A model generated the notes under the pieces. It was not told the origin of the DNA. It did no database searches and saw only the letters and a program-made list of their open reading frames with translations. Below, one piece after another: positions 52,184 through 64,000 of a stretch of DNA of 64,000 nt; the first letter of the stretch is position 1; the number at the start of each line of letters is the position of its first letter. The translations under genes and the position numbers were made by a program. This DNA is from Paraburkholderia sp. D15 (GTDB lineage Bacteria > Pseudomonadota > Gammaproteobacteria > Burkholderiales > Burkholderiaceae), in contig NZ_CP110396.1 in NCBI RefSeq assembly GCF_029910215.1, positions 1,054,001-1,118,000 on the forward strand, written 5' to 3'.

Positions 52184-53358
52184 CGCAATCTCACAGCCTT
52201 ATGCATTTCACATAGGGAAAATTGCGTTTTCGCTCATGCAATCTGGATACTTCTACTCGGCGACTTTCAGTGTCCGCCGCGTCATGTCGATCGAATGAAA
52301 TCGATCTGAACGAAATGACGCCGGCAGTTATATTTTTTATGCTTGTTAATTAGTTTTGCGAAAAGCTCCGTTTCGCAGGCGACATCAGGCCGCGGCAGCA
52401 CGGTGGTTGAACGTGTTATCGGCATCAGGATCGCTAACCTTAGAGAAGATACACGGATTTTCGCGGGCCGCTCCATTGCTATTTGCACAGACGCTGCTTC
52501 GCCGCCATAGCGGCAACAGCCGATGTTCATGCGTATTTATTGTGGTTATCACTCGCGTGCGAACGCATACGTTTGCGCGGCGGATTCGGGCAGGCGAGAT
52601 GAGTTGAATTGGCGTACGCAATAGTGTGGCTTCAGATAGTGTGGCTTCAATGTGTCGTGCGTGTTTCCTTTCGCTGAGAGGGAAACGGGCTGCGCAATCT
52701 ACCGTTGCACATCGCACGCTTCGCGCGTGAAATCCCGCCGAGCGAAGCGCTGCTCTAAAAGCTTTCCGTCATCAAAAATTCTTGAACATTTTTTTGCGGC
52801 GAGGCATAGAATTCGATCAGTTTCGCAATCCGCGGAAAGGTCGCTGACATCTTGCAAGCCGCTACTGCTGCACCGTTTGTCTGGTTTCTGAGCTTCATCG
52901 AGCACGACGCCACACGCAATGGGATCGAATCCCGCGTGCTGCGCGCACTGGCTCCCTTTTCCCTTCTCTCGCCACGGCTTCTGCCGCTGCCTTTCTCCGA
53001 GGCCGCAACGCAGCTCGCGTTAGCGGGTCGCGTCGTGCGTCGCTCGAACGCGTCGTGGTCGCCGGCGCCGCAATCTCCGTGGCGGATCGTGCTGGCCATT
53101 ACCGGCAACCCGCCCCTCTCCCGGCGCCGGGATAGAAATCCCACCACGCCGCTCGACGGCTGACGTCGCTCTACCGCTTGATCGTCCGACCGCTTGACGG
53201 CTGATGGCTTGATTGCCGGATTGCCTGATTGCGCTGGCGGTTCATTCGTTTCATTGCAGTGCCCAAGACCTTGCGTCGCACTCGTGCTCCGTCACACGGC
53301 GGCAGCAGTGGGTGACGCTCGGCCATTCGAAGTACAACGCTAAAAAGAGTCCAATAAC
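52184..53358. other. Gene-poor interval of about 1.2 kb
   Basis: I can support no gene here. The part near 52320-52350 is A/T-rich. A weak plus-strand promoter (TTGAAC at 52782, CATAGA or TAGAAT about 17-19 bases later) is the only regulatory signal noticed. An open frame at 52852-53163 has no ribosome binding site and an Arg/Pro-rich composition like that of non-coding frames. Degenerate CTTGA/TTGCC repeats lie near 53170-53235. Confidence 0.5.
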
Positions 53359-55314
53359 ATGCATACGTTTTTATCGATGGGTTTGTTGGTGCCTTTGATC
53401 GTCTTGCTGGTCATCGGCGTGATTCTGGTCGCCGGTTTCTGGCTATCCGGGACGGTTCGCTACATTCCGAACGACGCGATCGGCGTGGTCGAGAAGATCT
53501 GGAGTACGCAGGGATCGGTGCAGGTCGGCCTGCTCGCACTGAACGGCGAAGCGGGCTTCCAGCCCGACGTGCGCCGCGGTGGATTTCATTTCTTCACGCC
53601 GTTCCAGTACCGCGTGCATATCCGGCCGATGGTGTCGGTCACGCAAGGCAAGATCGGCTACGTTTTCGCGCGTGACGGCGTCGATCTGCCGGCGGGGCAA
53701 ACGCTCGCCGACAATTCCACCGTCGACGATTTCCGCGACGTGCGCGCGTTCCTCGAACATGGCGGCCAGAAGGGTCCGCAACGCAAGGTGCTGCGCGAAG
53801 GCACGCACATCCTGAATCCGGCGCTATTCGTCGTGATGACGGAGGACACGACCTATTCGCTGTCGATGGCGCCCGAGGAACGTGCGTACTATGCCCGCAT
53901 GCGCGACGTGCTCGATGAACGCAGCGCGTTCACGCCGGTCGTGATCAAGGAAGTCACGGGCACGCACGGCTCCGATCAGATCGCCGTCGTCACGGTGCAG
54001 GATGGGCCGGGATTGCGTGTCGACGAACTCCTCGCGCCCGATGTCGGCGATCTGCACAACGCCTTCCAGGAACCGGAGAAGTTTCTCGCCGCAGGCGGCC
54101 GGCGTGGTCGTCAGGAACGCGTGCTGGTGGAAGGCACTTACTACATCAACCGGCTGTTCGCGACCGTGGAGTTTCTGACCAAGACGATCATTCCGGTCGG
54201 CTATGTGGGCGTAGTCGTCTCGTACACCGGGCGTCGCGGCGATGATGTGTCGGGCAACGAATACAGCCACGGCGAACTGGTTAAAACCGGTTGCCGTGGC
54301 GTGTGGAGCGAGCCGTTGATGCCAGGCAAGTACGCGTTCAATCCGTACGCCGGCAAGATCGAACTCGTGCCCACGACCAACTTCGTGCTGCTGTGGAAAG
54401 CCGGCGAAAGCGGTTCGAACTTCGACTCGAATCTGCGCGAAATCACGTTGATCACCAAGGATGCGTTCGAACCGCAACTGCCGTTGTCGGTGGTCGTGCA
54501 CATCGACTATCGCAAGGCGCCGCTCGTCGTGCAGCGATTCGGCAACATCGAACAGCTCGTCGAGCAGACGCTGGATCCAATGGTGTCGTCGTACTTCAAG
54601 AATGTTTCGCAAACGCGTACGTTCATCGAGTTGATCCAGTCGCGCAGCGAGTTGCAAAGCAATGCGTCGAGCGAGATGCGCGAACGCTTCAAGGCGTATT
54701 CGCTTGAATTCGAGGAAGTGTTGATCGGTACGCCGAAGCCGCAAACCGGCGACATGCAGATCGAGAACATCATGGCGCAGTTGCGTGACCGGCAGATCGC
54801 GCGCGAACAGGTGGAGACGTTCGCGCAGAAGCAGATTGCCGCCGACAAGCAGCGCGAGTTGAACGAAGCCGAACAGCGCGCGGCGAAGCAGAAGGAGTTG
54901 ACCGGCTCGCTGGTCGACGTGTCGATCAAGGAGAACCAGGGTTCGGCGGCGGTGAAGGCTGCCGAGAAACGTCGTCAGGAAATCGAGGCGCTCGCGCAGG
55001 CCGACAAGTTCAGGCAGGAAATGGAAGGCTCGGGACGCGCATCGGCGATCAAGGCAGTCGGTGAAGCGGAGGCTTCGGCGATCAAGGCGAAGTCCGAGGC
55101 ACTGCAGGGAGAAGGCGCGGACAAGCAGTTGATGCAGACCGTGATGCTGCGTTTAGCCGAGGCGTTCGAGGTATCGCGTGTGCCGCTGGTGCCGCAGATC
55201 CAGCTGGGCGGCGAAGGCGGCGGCAATGCGTTCAATACGCTGATGTCGCTGATGGGTTCGTTGAAGGCGGGGGAACTGGCGGGGTCGCTGACGTCGCCGG
55301 GTAAGGGCGGGTAG
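53359..55314 (+). CDS. Flotillin-like SPFH/band 7 membrane protein
   Basis: Protein of 651 aa. One helix at about 8-30 anchors it in the inner membrane; the SPFH core runs from about 38 to 470 and includes PNDAIGVVEKIW, MPGKYAFNPYAGKIELVPTTN and LPLSVVVHIDYRKAPLVVQRFG. A long coiled coil from about 470 to 600 (QIAREQVETFAQKQIAADKQRELNEAEQ is part of it) precedes a Gly-rich end. It is longer than classical flotillin. Such proteins form large membrane scaffolds. The gene is alone and converges on the rRNA operon. Confidence 0.82.
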   Translation: MHTFLSMGLLVPLIVLLVIGVILVAGFWLSGTVRYIPNDAIGVVEKIWSTQGSVQVGLLALNGEAGFQPDVRRGGFHFFTPFQYRVHIRPMVSVTQGKIGYVFARDGVDLPAGQTLADNSTVDDFRDVRAFLEHGGQKGPQRKVLREGTHILNPALFVVMTEDTTYSLSMAPEERAYYARMRDVLDERSAFTPVVIKEVTGTHGSDQIAVVTVQDGPGLRVDELLAPDVGDLHNAFQEPEKFLAAGGRRGRQERVLVEGTYYINRLFATVEFLTKTIIPVGYVGVVVSYTGRRGDDVSGNEYSHGELVKTGCRGVWSEPLMPGKYAFNPYAGKIELVPTTNFVLLWKAGESGSNFDSNLREITLITKDAFEPQLPLSVVVHIDYRKAPLVVQRFGNIEQLVEQTLDPMVSSYFKNVSQTRTFIELIQSRSELQSNASSEMRERFKAYSLEFEEVLIGTPKPQTGDMQIENIMAQLRDRQIAREQVETFAQKQIAADKQRELNEAEQRAAKQKELTGSLVDVSIKENQGSAAVKAAEKRRQEIEALAQADKFRQEMEGSGRASAIKAVGEAEASAIKAKSEALQGEGADKQLMQTVMLRLAEAFEVSRVPLVPQIQLGGEGGGNAFNTLMSLMGSLKAGELAGSLTSPGKGG

Positions 55315-55359
55315 GTTCTGGCCGCGTTCTGAGGCCATGTTTTCATGGCGCGTAAACGC

Positions 55360-55389
55360 AGAAACCCCACCGTTGTAGGTGGGGTTTCT
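55360..55389. terminator. Terminator between the SPFH gene and the rRNA operon
   Basis: A 12-bp perfect stem (AGAAACCCCACC with GGTGGGGTTTCT) has a six-base loop. Only short T-runs follow on each side, but position and strength fit a terminator for the 5S end, perhaps in both directions. Confidence 0.75.
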
Positions 55390-55415
55390 GTTTGCTGCAG
55401 CGTGCTGCTGGGGAG

Positions 55416-55529
55416 CCTGACGATTACCTACTTTCACACGGGCAATCCGCACTATCATCGGCGTGGAGTCGTTTCACGGTCCTGTTCGGGATGGGAAGGG
55501 GTGGTACCGACTCGCTATGGTCATCAGGC
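55416..55529 (-). rRNA. rrf: 5S ribosomal RNA
   Basis: The minus strand reads TGCCTGATGACCATAGCGAG at the 5' end and GGTAATCGTCAGGC at the 3' end, which pair as helix I of 5S rRNA, about 114 nt apart. The ends are placed by this pairing and may be off by one or two bases. It follows the 23S gene after about 215 bases. Confidence 0.93.
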
Positions 55530-55744
55530 ATGACTTGTTGCCGTGGCGCCTTTTGGGGCATCACGACCAATCCGGAAGAAGTAGTTTCTGATGATGTGAC
55601 ATCAGTGGCGGGGGTTGTGTTGTTTTATCTGGCACAACACTGATCTCAACCTGTGTGTGGTCTGCATAAGACCCTGCGCGTAGCGCAGGGTGGGGCATCC
55701 ATAAGTGCTGAAGCACTAACGGCTGCCGACACACACCTGTTATA

Positions 55745-58622
<2,878 letters not shown>

Positions 58623-59010
58623 CCTATAACGGGTGTGTCTTCGGCGCATTCACTCGGAACACGGCCTTCGCCACATCGTTACAGGTTGAGTATTCGTGTT
58701 GCGCCGTATTCCAAGGCAATCTTTCGATCACCTTTTCATACATTGATACAATCACAACCCTGATTCACCTACTCGCACACCCATCTCTAAGTATGCTTTC
58801 GTGAATCTCTTTACTACTTCTTCCTGATTGTTAAAGAACGACAGCCGATCGCGTGGTTGCTATAACCACGTCCCGCTCTGACTGGCTCAATCGCCAATGC
58901 GAAGTACTCTGCTCTTCACAGAACACTGCGCACTGAGGATTGTCCATCCAGACTGCTGCAATTCACAGCCGATAAGCGTGAGCGCTCAACGTTGAACACG
59001 TCAGCTCGAG
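58623..59010 (-). other. 16S-23S internal transcribed spacer without tRNA genes
   Basis: The spacer is about 388 bases. I looked for the tRNA-Ile (GAT) and tRNA-Ala (TGC) genes that usually occupy this spacer in the group and found neither. A boxA-like antitermination element, GTTCTTTAACAAT on the minus strand, is at 58827-58839. Confidence 0.7.
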
Positions 59011-60541
<1,531 letters not shown>

Positions 60542-60798
60542 AAACCTGTTACTGTTTTTCGGGCTCTTTCGAACCCGGTCGCTCACTCAACGTACTGACG
60601 AATTGTTCGATCATCTTTCGACGGTCAAACCTTCCTTTCATTACTGTGTGAGACTTGATACTTTTGCTTTACGCCAGACTCCGAAGAATCCGGCTCGCAT
60701 TCCGCATCAAGCGCCCACACTTATCGGCTGTTAATTTTTAAAGATCATTTTGCTCAGAAGCTCTGCTTTCTTCGCGTCCGTCATCTAACGGGAGGCGA
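60542..60798 (-). other. rRNA operon leader
   Basis: About 250 bases between the predicted transcription start and the 16S 5' end. A boxA-like TGATCTTTAAAAAT lies near 60736-60749 on the minus strand. It also carries the sequence expected to pair with the 16S 3' flank for RNase III processing. No open reading frame with support is present. Confidence 0.6.
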
Positions 60799-60853
60799 AT
60801 TATGCAGAGTGGAATTCCATAGGTCAACCCCTCTTTGCAAAATAATTTTTTCG
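60799..60853 (-). promoter_or_regulatory. rRNA operon promoter with UP element
   Basis: On the minus strand TTGACC (60827-60822) and CATAAT (60804-60799) are 17 bases apart. Just upstream, AAAAAATTATTTTGC (about 60853-60838) looks like an UP element. Transcription would start near 60792. Confidence 0.8.
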
Positions 60854-60881
60854 ACGCCTCTCCGCGCTTTTCTCACACGCC

Positions 60882-61019
60882 TCATTGGAAGCGCCGTTTG
60901 CGACTCTCCATCCGCGCGCTTGTACTCGTCGTACTCACGAGCGAGCACTGAAACGGATGCGCCCACTCCGCGGCGAAACCGCCGGCCACGAATGCGATGA
61001 TCGACAGCACCCGTTTCAT
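60882..61019 (-). CDS. Small unrecognised ORF with hydrophobic N terminus, 45 aa
   Basis: It starts MKRVLSIIAFVAGGFAAEWA, with one helix or signal-like segment, and ends in a basic tail. The ATG overlaps the stop of an upstream open frame by four bases, and GGAGG lies close upstream, so translation is plausible. It lies immediately upstream of the rRNA promoter. It may be a small gene or a truncated remnant. Confidence 0.35.
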   Translation of the reverse strand: MKRVLSIIAFVAGGFAAEWAHPFQCSLVSTTSTSARMESRKRRFQ

Positions 61020-61177
61020 GCGTCCTCCACGATGGACAGACTGGCGCCATCGGCAACACCTGCCTCCAGCGAATACGGATCGATACCTTCGAGGCATCCG
61101 ATATTGGCGCGCCACATCAGCGGATCCTTGCACGTCTGATGAAACGGGTAGATGCCGCAATCAATGGCAAGATCCTT
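61016..61177 (-). pseudogene. Possible gene remnant coupled to the 45-aa ORF
   Basis: The frame reads LAIDCGIYPFHQTCKDPLMW and continues IGCLEGIDPYSLEAGVADGA to a stop at 61016. The codon choice and balanced composition look like real coding sequence, but an in-frame stop at 61178-61180 cuts it and the first ATG is at 61117, which would leave only 33 aa. I do not recognise the family. A truncated gene left by a rearrangement next to the rRNA operon is the simplest view. Confidence 0.3.
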
Positions 61178-61228
61178 TCAGTCCACGAGTACTCATCAGG
61201 CTCTCCGACATTGAATGACGACAGTACT

Positions 61229-62263
61229 TTAAAACCGTGCGACATCGATGACCGCATCGGCAAATGCCTTCGGTGCTTCCTGCGGAAGATTGTGTCCAAT
61301 TCCACCGCCGACATTTCGGTGCGAGTACTTTCCCGTGAACTTTTTCGCGTACGCGGAGGGCTCCGGATGTGGAGCGCCATTCGCATCGCCTTCCATCGTG
61401 ATGGTCGGCACGGCAATGCCCGGTGCCATTGCGAGACGCTTCTCCAGTTCGTCGTATTGCGTTTCGCCTTTGACGAGCCCTAAACGCCAACGGTAGTTGT
61501 GAATCACCACGGCAACGTGATCCGGATTGTCGAACGACGCGGCGGAGCGATCGAAGGTTGCATCGTCGAAATTCCATTTCGGCGATGCCGTGTGCCAGAT
61601 CAGCTTATTGAAGTCGTGACGGTTCGCCTCGTAGCCCGCATAGCCGCGCTCGGTGGCGAAGTAGAACTGGTACCACCACGCGAATTCCGCTTTCGGCGGC
61701 AACGGTGCGCGATTCGCTTCCTGGCTGCCGATCAGATAGCCGCTCACGGACACCAACGCCTGGCAGCGCTCCGGCCACAACGCGGCGATGATGTTCGCCG
61801 TCCGCGCGCCCCAATCGAAACCGCCGAACACCGCCTTGTCGATTTTCAGCGCATCCATCAGCGCGATGATGTCGACGGCGACGACGGATTGCTGCCCATT
61901 GCGCGGCGTATCCGCGGACAGAAAGCGCGTGGTCCCGTAGCCGCGCAGATACGGCACGATCACGCGATAACCGGCCGCCGCCAGCAACGGTGCCACGTCG
62001 ACGAAGCTGTAGATGTCATACGGCCAGCCATGCAGCAGAATCACCACCGGACCATTCCCCGGGCCCACTTCCGCATACCCCATGCTGAGCGTGCCGATGT
62101 CGGCCTGCCTGATCGCACCGAACGAAGCGGTGCTGCGCGACCCCGCCGCCACGCCCGAAGTCTGCGCGTTGGCGATACCGCTCAGGCCGAGTTCGAGCAG
62201 GCTGATCCCTGCGAGCGTCGTACCGAGCAAACGCCGGCGGCGGGTGTTGATCTGCTCTGTCAT
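61229..62263 (-). CDS. Tat-exported epoxide-hydrolase-like alpha/beta hydrolase
   Basis: Alpha/beta hydrolase of 344 aa. The N terminus has an Arg-rich Tat-like motif (TRRRRLLGTTLAG at 7-19) and a signal ending ANA near 33. HGWPYD at 78-83 is the oxyanion segment; the nucleophile is Asp150 in GGFDWGAR, as in epoxide hydrolases and haloalkane dehalogenases, and GIGHNLPQE holds the catalytic His. The start has GGAGAAGGAG. The LysR gene at 62482 is divergent and is its likely regulator. Periplasmic epoxide hydrolase is the best guess for its activity. Confidence 0.82.
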   Translation of the reverse strand: MTEQINTRRRRLLGTTLAGISLLELGLSGIANAQTSGVAAGSRSTASFGAIRQADIGTLSMGYAEVGPGNGPVVILLHGWPYDIYSFVDVAPLLAAAGYRVIVPYLRGYGTTRFLSADTPRNGQQSVVAVDIIALMDALKIDKAVFGGFDWGARTANIIAALWPERCQALVSVSGYLIGSQEANRAPLPPKAEFAWWYQFYFATERGYAGYEANRHDFNKLIWHTASPKWNFDDATFDRSAASFDNPDHVAVVIHNYRWRLGLVKGETQYDELEKRLAMAPGIAVPTITMEGDANGAPHPEPSAYAKKFTGKYSHRNVGGGIGHNLPQEAPKAFADAVIDVARF

Positions 62264-62481
62264 GGCGAAACTCCTTCTCCAGTGATGTGCGTAGCTGATG
62301 TCGTGGCATGTCGTTGAACGAGCCCTTGCTGCCGCCGGCTTGTTACGGCGCAGCGCGACTCGATCGGGTGAAGGCAGTTTGCCGATGCCGAGCCGCACTA
62401 GCAACAGCAACTAAGTTCACGTATCGTTGCCCGTGGAGCAACACTCGATCGCCCCTATCACCGCCCGAACGGATCACTGGA

Positions 62482-63414
62482 ATGCGCGAAATCAACCAGC
62501 AACGCCTGCGGTATTTCCACGAAGTGCTGACGCACGGCACGATTCGCGGCGCCGCGGACAGCCTCAATACATCGCCGTCCGTGATCACGCGGCAGATCAG
62601 ATTGCTGGAAGACGAACTCGGCTCGACGCTATTCGAACGCCAGGCGCGCGGCGTCAAACCCACCGAGGCGGCGGCGCATCTGCTCGAATTCTGGCGAGGC
62701 TATCGCTCGCAGCAGGAAAAGCTCGAAGACCGGTTGCACGCGTTAAGAGGTCTTCAACAGGGGCACGTGCAACTCGCGATCAGCGAGGGCTACGTCGACA
62801 TGCTGGTCGACGAAGTGTTGACCGCGTTCTGTGCGCAGTACCCGAAACTGGAGATCGGCGTGCAGATGCTGCCCGTCGACGACGTACTCAACGAAGTCGC
62901 CGAAAGCCGCGCGCATATCGGCCTTGCCTACAACCCGCCGCCCGATCCGCGCGTCGACTATCGCGCGAGTTCGGCGCAGCCGGTCGTGCTGCTGGTCCGG
63001 CCGACGCATCCGCTGGCACTGCGCGGTGGCCCCGCGAGCATCCACGACGTGCTCGACTATCCGCTGGCGTTGATGCCGGCTACCTTCGGCATCGGGCACG
63101 CGGCGAGAATGCTGGAATTCGCCGAGAACATCGAAATTCGCGCGACACTCACCACCAATTCGCTGACCGCGCTCAAACGCATCGTCGCGTCGGACGACTT
63201 CGTCACCTTGATCGGCGAGTTCGCTGTCTATCGCGAGATCGCGGCGGGCGAACTGACCATCGTGCCGATCGACCATGCGCTGTTTCGCGGCACCCAGGCG
63301 CGCGTCCTCGTCAAATCCGGCCGTCCGCTGGTGGCGGCCGCACACGAATTGCTCGAGTGGATTTTGCGGCGCATGAGTATGTTCGCGGGAACCGGCAAGA
63401 AACGGCGCGGCTAG
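62482..63414 (+). CDS. LysR-family transcriptional regulator
   Basis: LysR regulator of 310 aa. The winged helix has [32 protein letters not shown] near 16-47, and the effector domain has [18 protein letters not shown] and [18 protein letters not shown]. The ATG at 62482 gives the normal family start. It is divergent from the exported hydrolase and converges with the LysR gene at the window edge, sharing four bases at the stop codons. Confidence 0.85.
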   Translation: MREINQQRLRYFHEVLTHGTIRGAADSLNTSPSVITRQIRLLEDELGSTLFERQARGVKPTEAAAHLLEFWRGYRSQQEKLEDRLHALRGLQQGHVQLAISEGYVDMLVDEVLTAFCAQYPKLEIGVQMLPVDDVLNEVAESRAHIGLAYNPPPDPRVDYRASSAQPVVLLVRPTHPLALRGGPASIHDVLDYPLALMPATFGIGHAARMLEFAENIEIRATLTTNSLTALKRIVASDDFVTLIGEFAVYREIAAGELTIVPIDHALFRGTQARVLVKSGRPLVAAAHELLEWILRRMSMFAGTGKKRRG

Positions 63415-64000
63415 GCGCGACTGCTCGAACGCTTCGCCTTGCCCGAACGCAACGCCAACGCCGCCAGCCACTGCACCTTCACCGCGTCGATCAAGGCCCG
63501 CACCTTGCGCGATGGGAAACGCGTCGCCGGAAAAATCGCATGAATATTCGCTGGTGCGGTAGCCCAGCCGTCCAGCAGACGCACGAGGCGGCCGGCGGCG
63601 ACATCGTCGGCGATCGAGAAATCGGTGAGCAGCGCGATGCCGCCGCCCGCGAGCGTCGCGGCGCGCGCCGCCGTCGCCGTGTTGGTCAGGAACGCGTTCG
63701 GGTAGCGCAGACTGTCCTTGCGCCCGTCGCGATGCTCGAGCGCTACCGATAACGGCCGCGGCAACGTGGCCACCGCGACGTAAGGCCGGTCGGCGAGCAT
63801 CGCCAGCTCTGCCGGCTTCGCTGCGCCCGCGCCGAGCGCCGCCGGGCTCGCCACCATCCACTTCACGAACTCGCCGATCTTCACCGCGCGATAGTTCGAA
63901 TCGGCCAGACGTCCCAGACGAATCGCCACGTCGACACCCTCGCCGACCAGATCCACCAGTTGATCGACACATTGCAGATCGACTTCCAGCTCCGGATGTA
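63411..64000 (-). CDS. LysR-family regulator, C-terminal part (cut by window end)
   Basis: Only the last 195 residues or so are in the window; the helix-turn-helix lies beyond base 64000. The visible part is the effector-binding domain of the CrgA-like group: HPELEVDLQ at the edge, [25 protein letters not shown], and [20 protein letters not shown] near the end. The last 12 residues are basic and Ser-rich. Confidence 0.8.
   Translation of the reverse strand, partial: HPELEVDLQCVDQLVDLVGEGVDVAIRLGRLADSNYRAVKIGEFVKWMVASPAALGAGAAKPAELAMLADRPYVAVATLPRPLSVALEHRDGRKDSLRYPNAFLTNTATAARAATLAGGGIALLTDFSIADDVAAGRLVRLLDGWATAPANIHAIFPATRFPSRKVRALIDAVKVQWLAALALRSGKAKRSSSRA

Noticed and set aside
52852..53163. 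A 103-codon plus-strand frame in the gene-poor interval
   Set aside because: No ribosome binding site, Arg/Pro/Ser-rich composition and no domain.
55530..55744. tRNA gene between 23S and 5S
   Set aside because: The 215-base spacer shows no cloverleaf or T-loop consensus.

Overview
The window looks like a chromosomal segment of a high-GC betaproteobacterium of the Burkholderiales, most probably a Paraburkholderia or Burkholderia. The evidence is the strong G/C bias at third codon positions, the 16S/23S/5S rRNA sequences, the many LysR, TetR and AraC regulators, and family choices such as Kup, GlxA-type AraC proteins and SiaABCD. This assignment is made by eye; the 16S gene at 59011-60541 would settle it.

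Layout. 1-4.7 kb: the 3' part of a large ATPase-type regulator, a small secreted lytic transglycosylase, an IdnO-like SDR dehydrogenase and a GcvA-like LysR regulator. 4.9-13.8 kb: a catabolic block on the plus strand with a split transketolase (two genes), an SDR, a TRAP carrier (binding protein plus fused DctQM permease), a full-length transketolase and a D-2-hydroxyacid dehydrogenase. 13.9-25.9 kb: mixed accessory metabolism and regulation (SDR/TetR pair, acyltransferase, Tat-exported NHL propeller, hydrolase, GNAT, PadR/FAD-monooxygenase pair, Kup, VOC, LysR, cupin). 26-28.1 kb: a Ser/Gly-rich low-complexity protein, a small membrane protein and a DUF2778 (Tlde1-like) effector candidate with an overlapping two-helix membrane protein that could be its immunity protein. 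28.1-32 kb: GlxA-like regulator/tautomerase pair and TetR/MFS pair, both divergent with palindromic operators. 32.1-35.1 kb: a siaABCD-type signalling operon (phosphatase, kinase, phosphoprotein, diguanylate cyclase). 35.4-38.9 kb: TetR with a perfect 32-bp operator over its start codon, a CPBP protease, a PemK/MazF-like gene, a candidate small RNA and a VOC protein. 38.9-44.1 kb: a tripartite EmrAB-NodT type efflux operon with a divergent AraC regulator.

44.2-52.1 kb holds what I consider the most interesting system. Three small proteins share a C-terminal domain that I recognise as DUF1843, two of them preceded by DUF1842. They are followed in the same operon by a radical SAM/SPASM enzyme with an extra C-terminal zinc ribbon. 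This operon starts at a textbook sigma-54 promoter (47461-47476) with tandem and inverted repeats upstream (47547-47582) and ends at a terminator (44184-44220). Just upstream, on the same strand, is a second operon encoding a sigma-54 enhancer-binding protein, a DUF917 protein and an Asp/Glu/hydantoin-racemase-like protein, closed by its own terminator. I propose, as inference, that the radical SAM enzyme modifies the DUF1843 proteins and that the activator controls them.

53.3-62.3 kb: a flotillin-like SPFH protein, then a complete rRNA operon on the minus strand (16S, a spacer without tRNA genes, 23S, 5S) with a clear promoter, then two small unrecognised ORFs and a Tat-exported epoxide-hydrolase-like enzyme. 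The window ends with two LysR genes, the last one cut by the window edge. No tRNA gene, CRISPR array, prophage or complete insertion sequence was seen.
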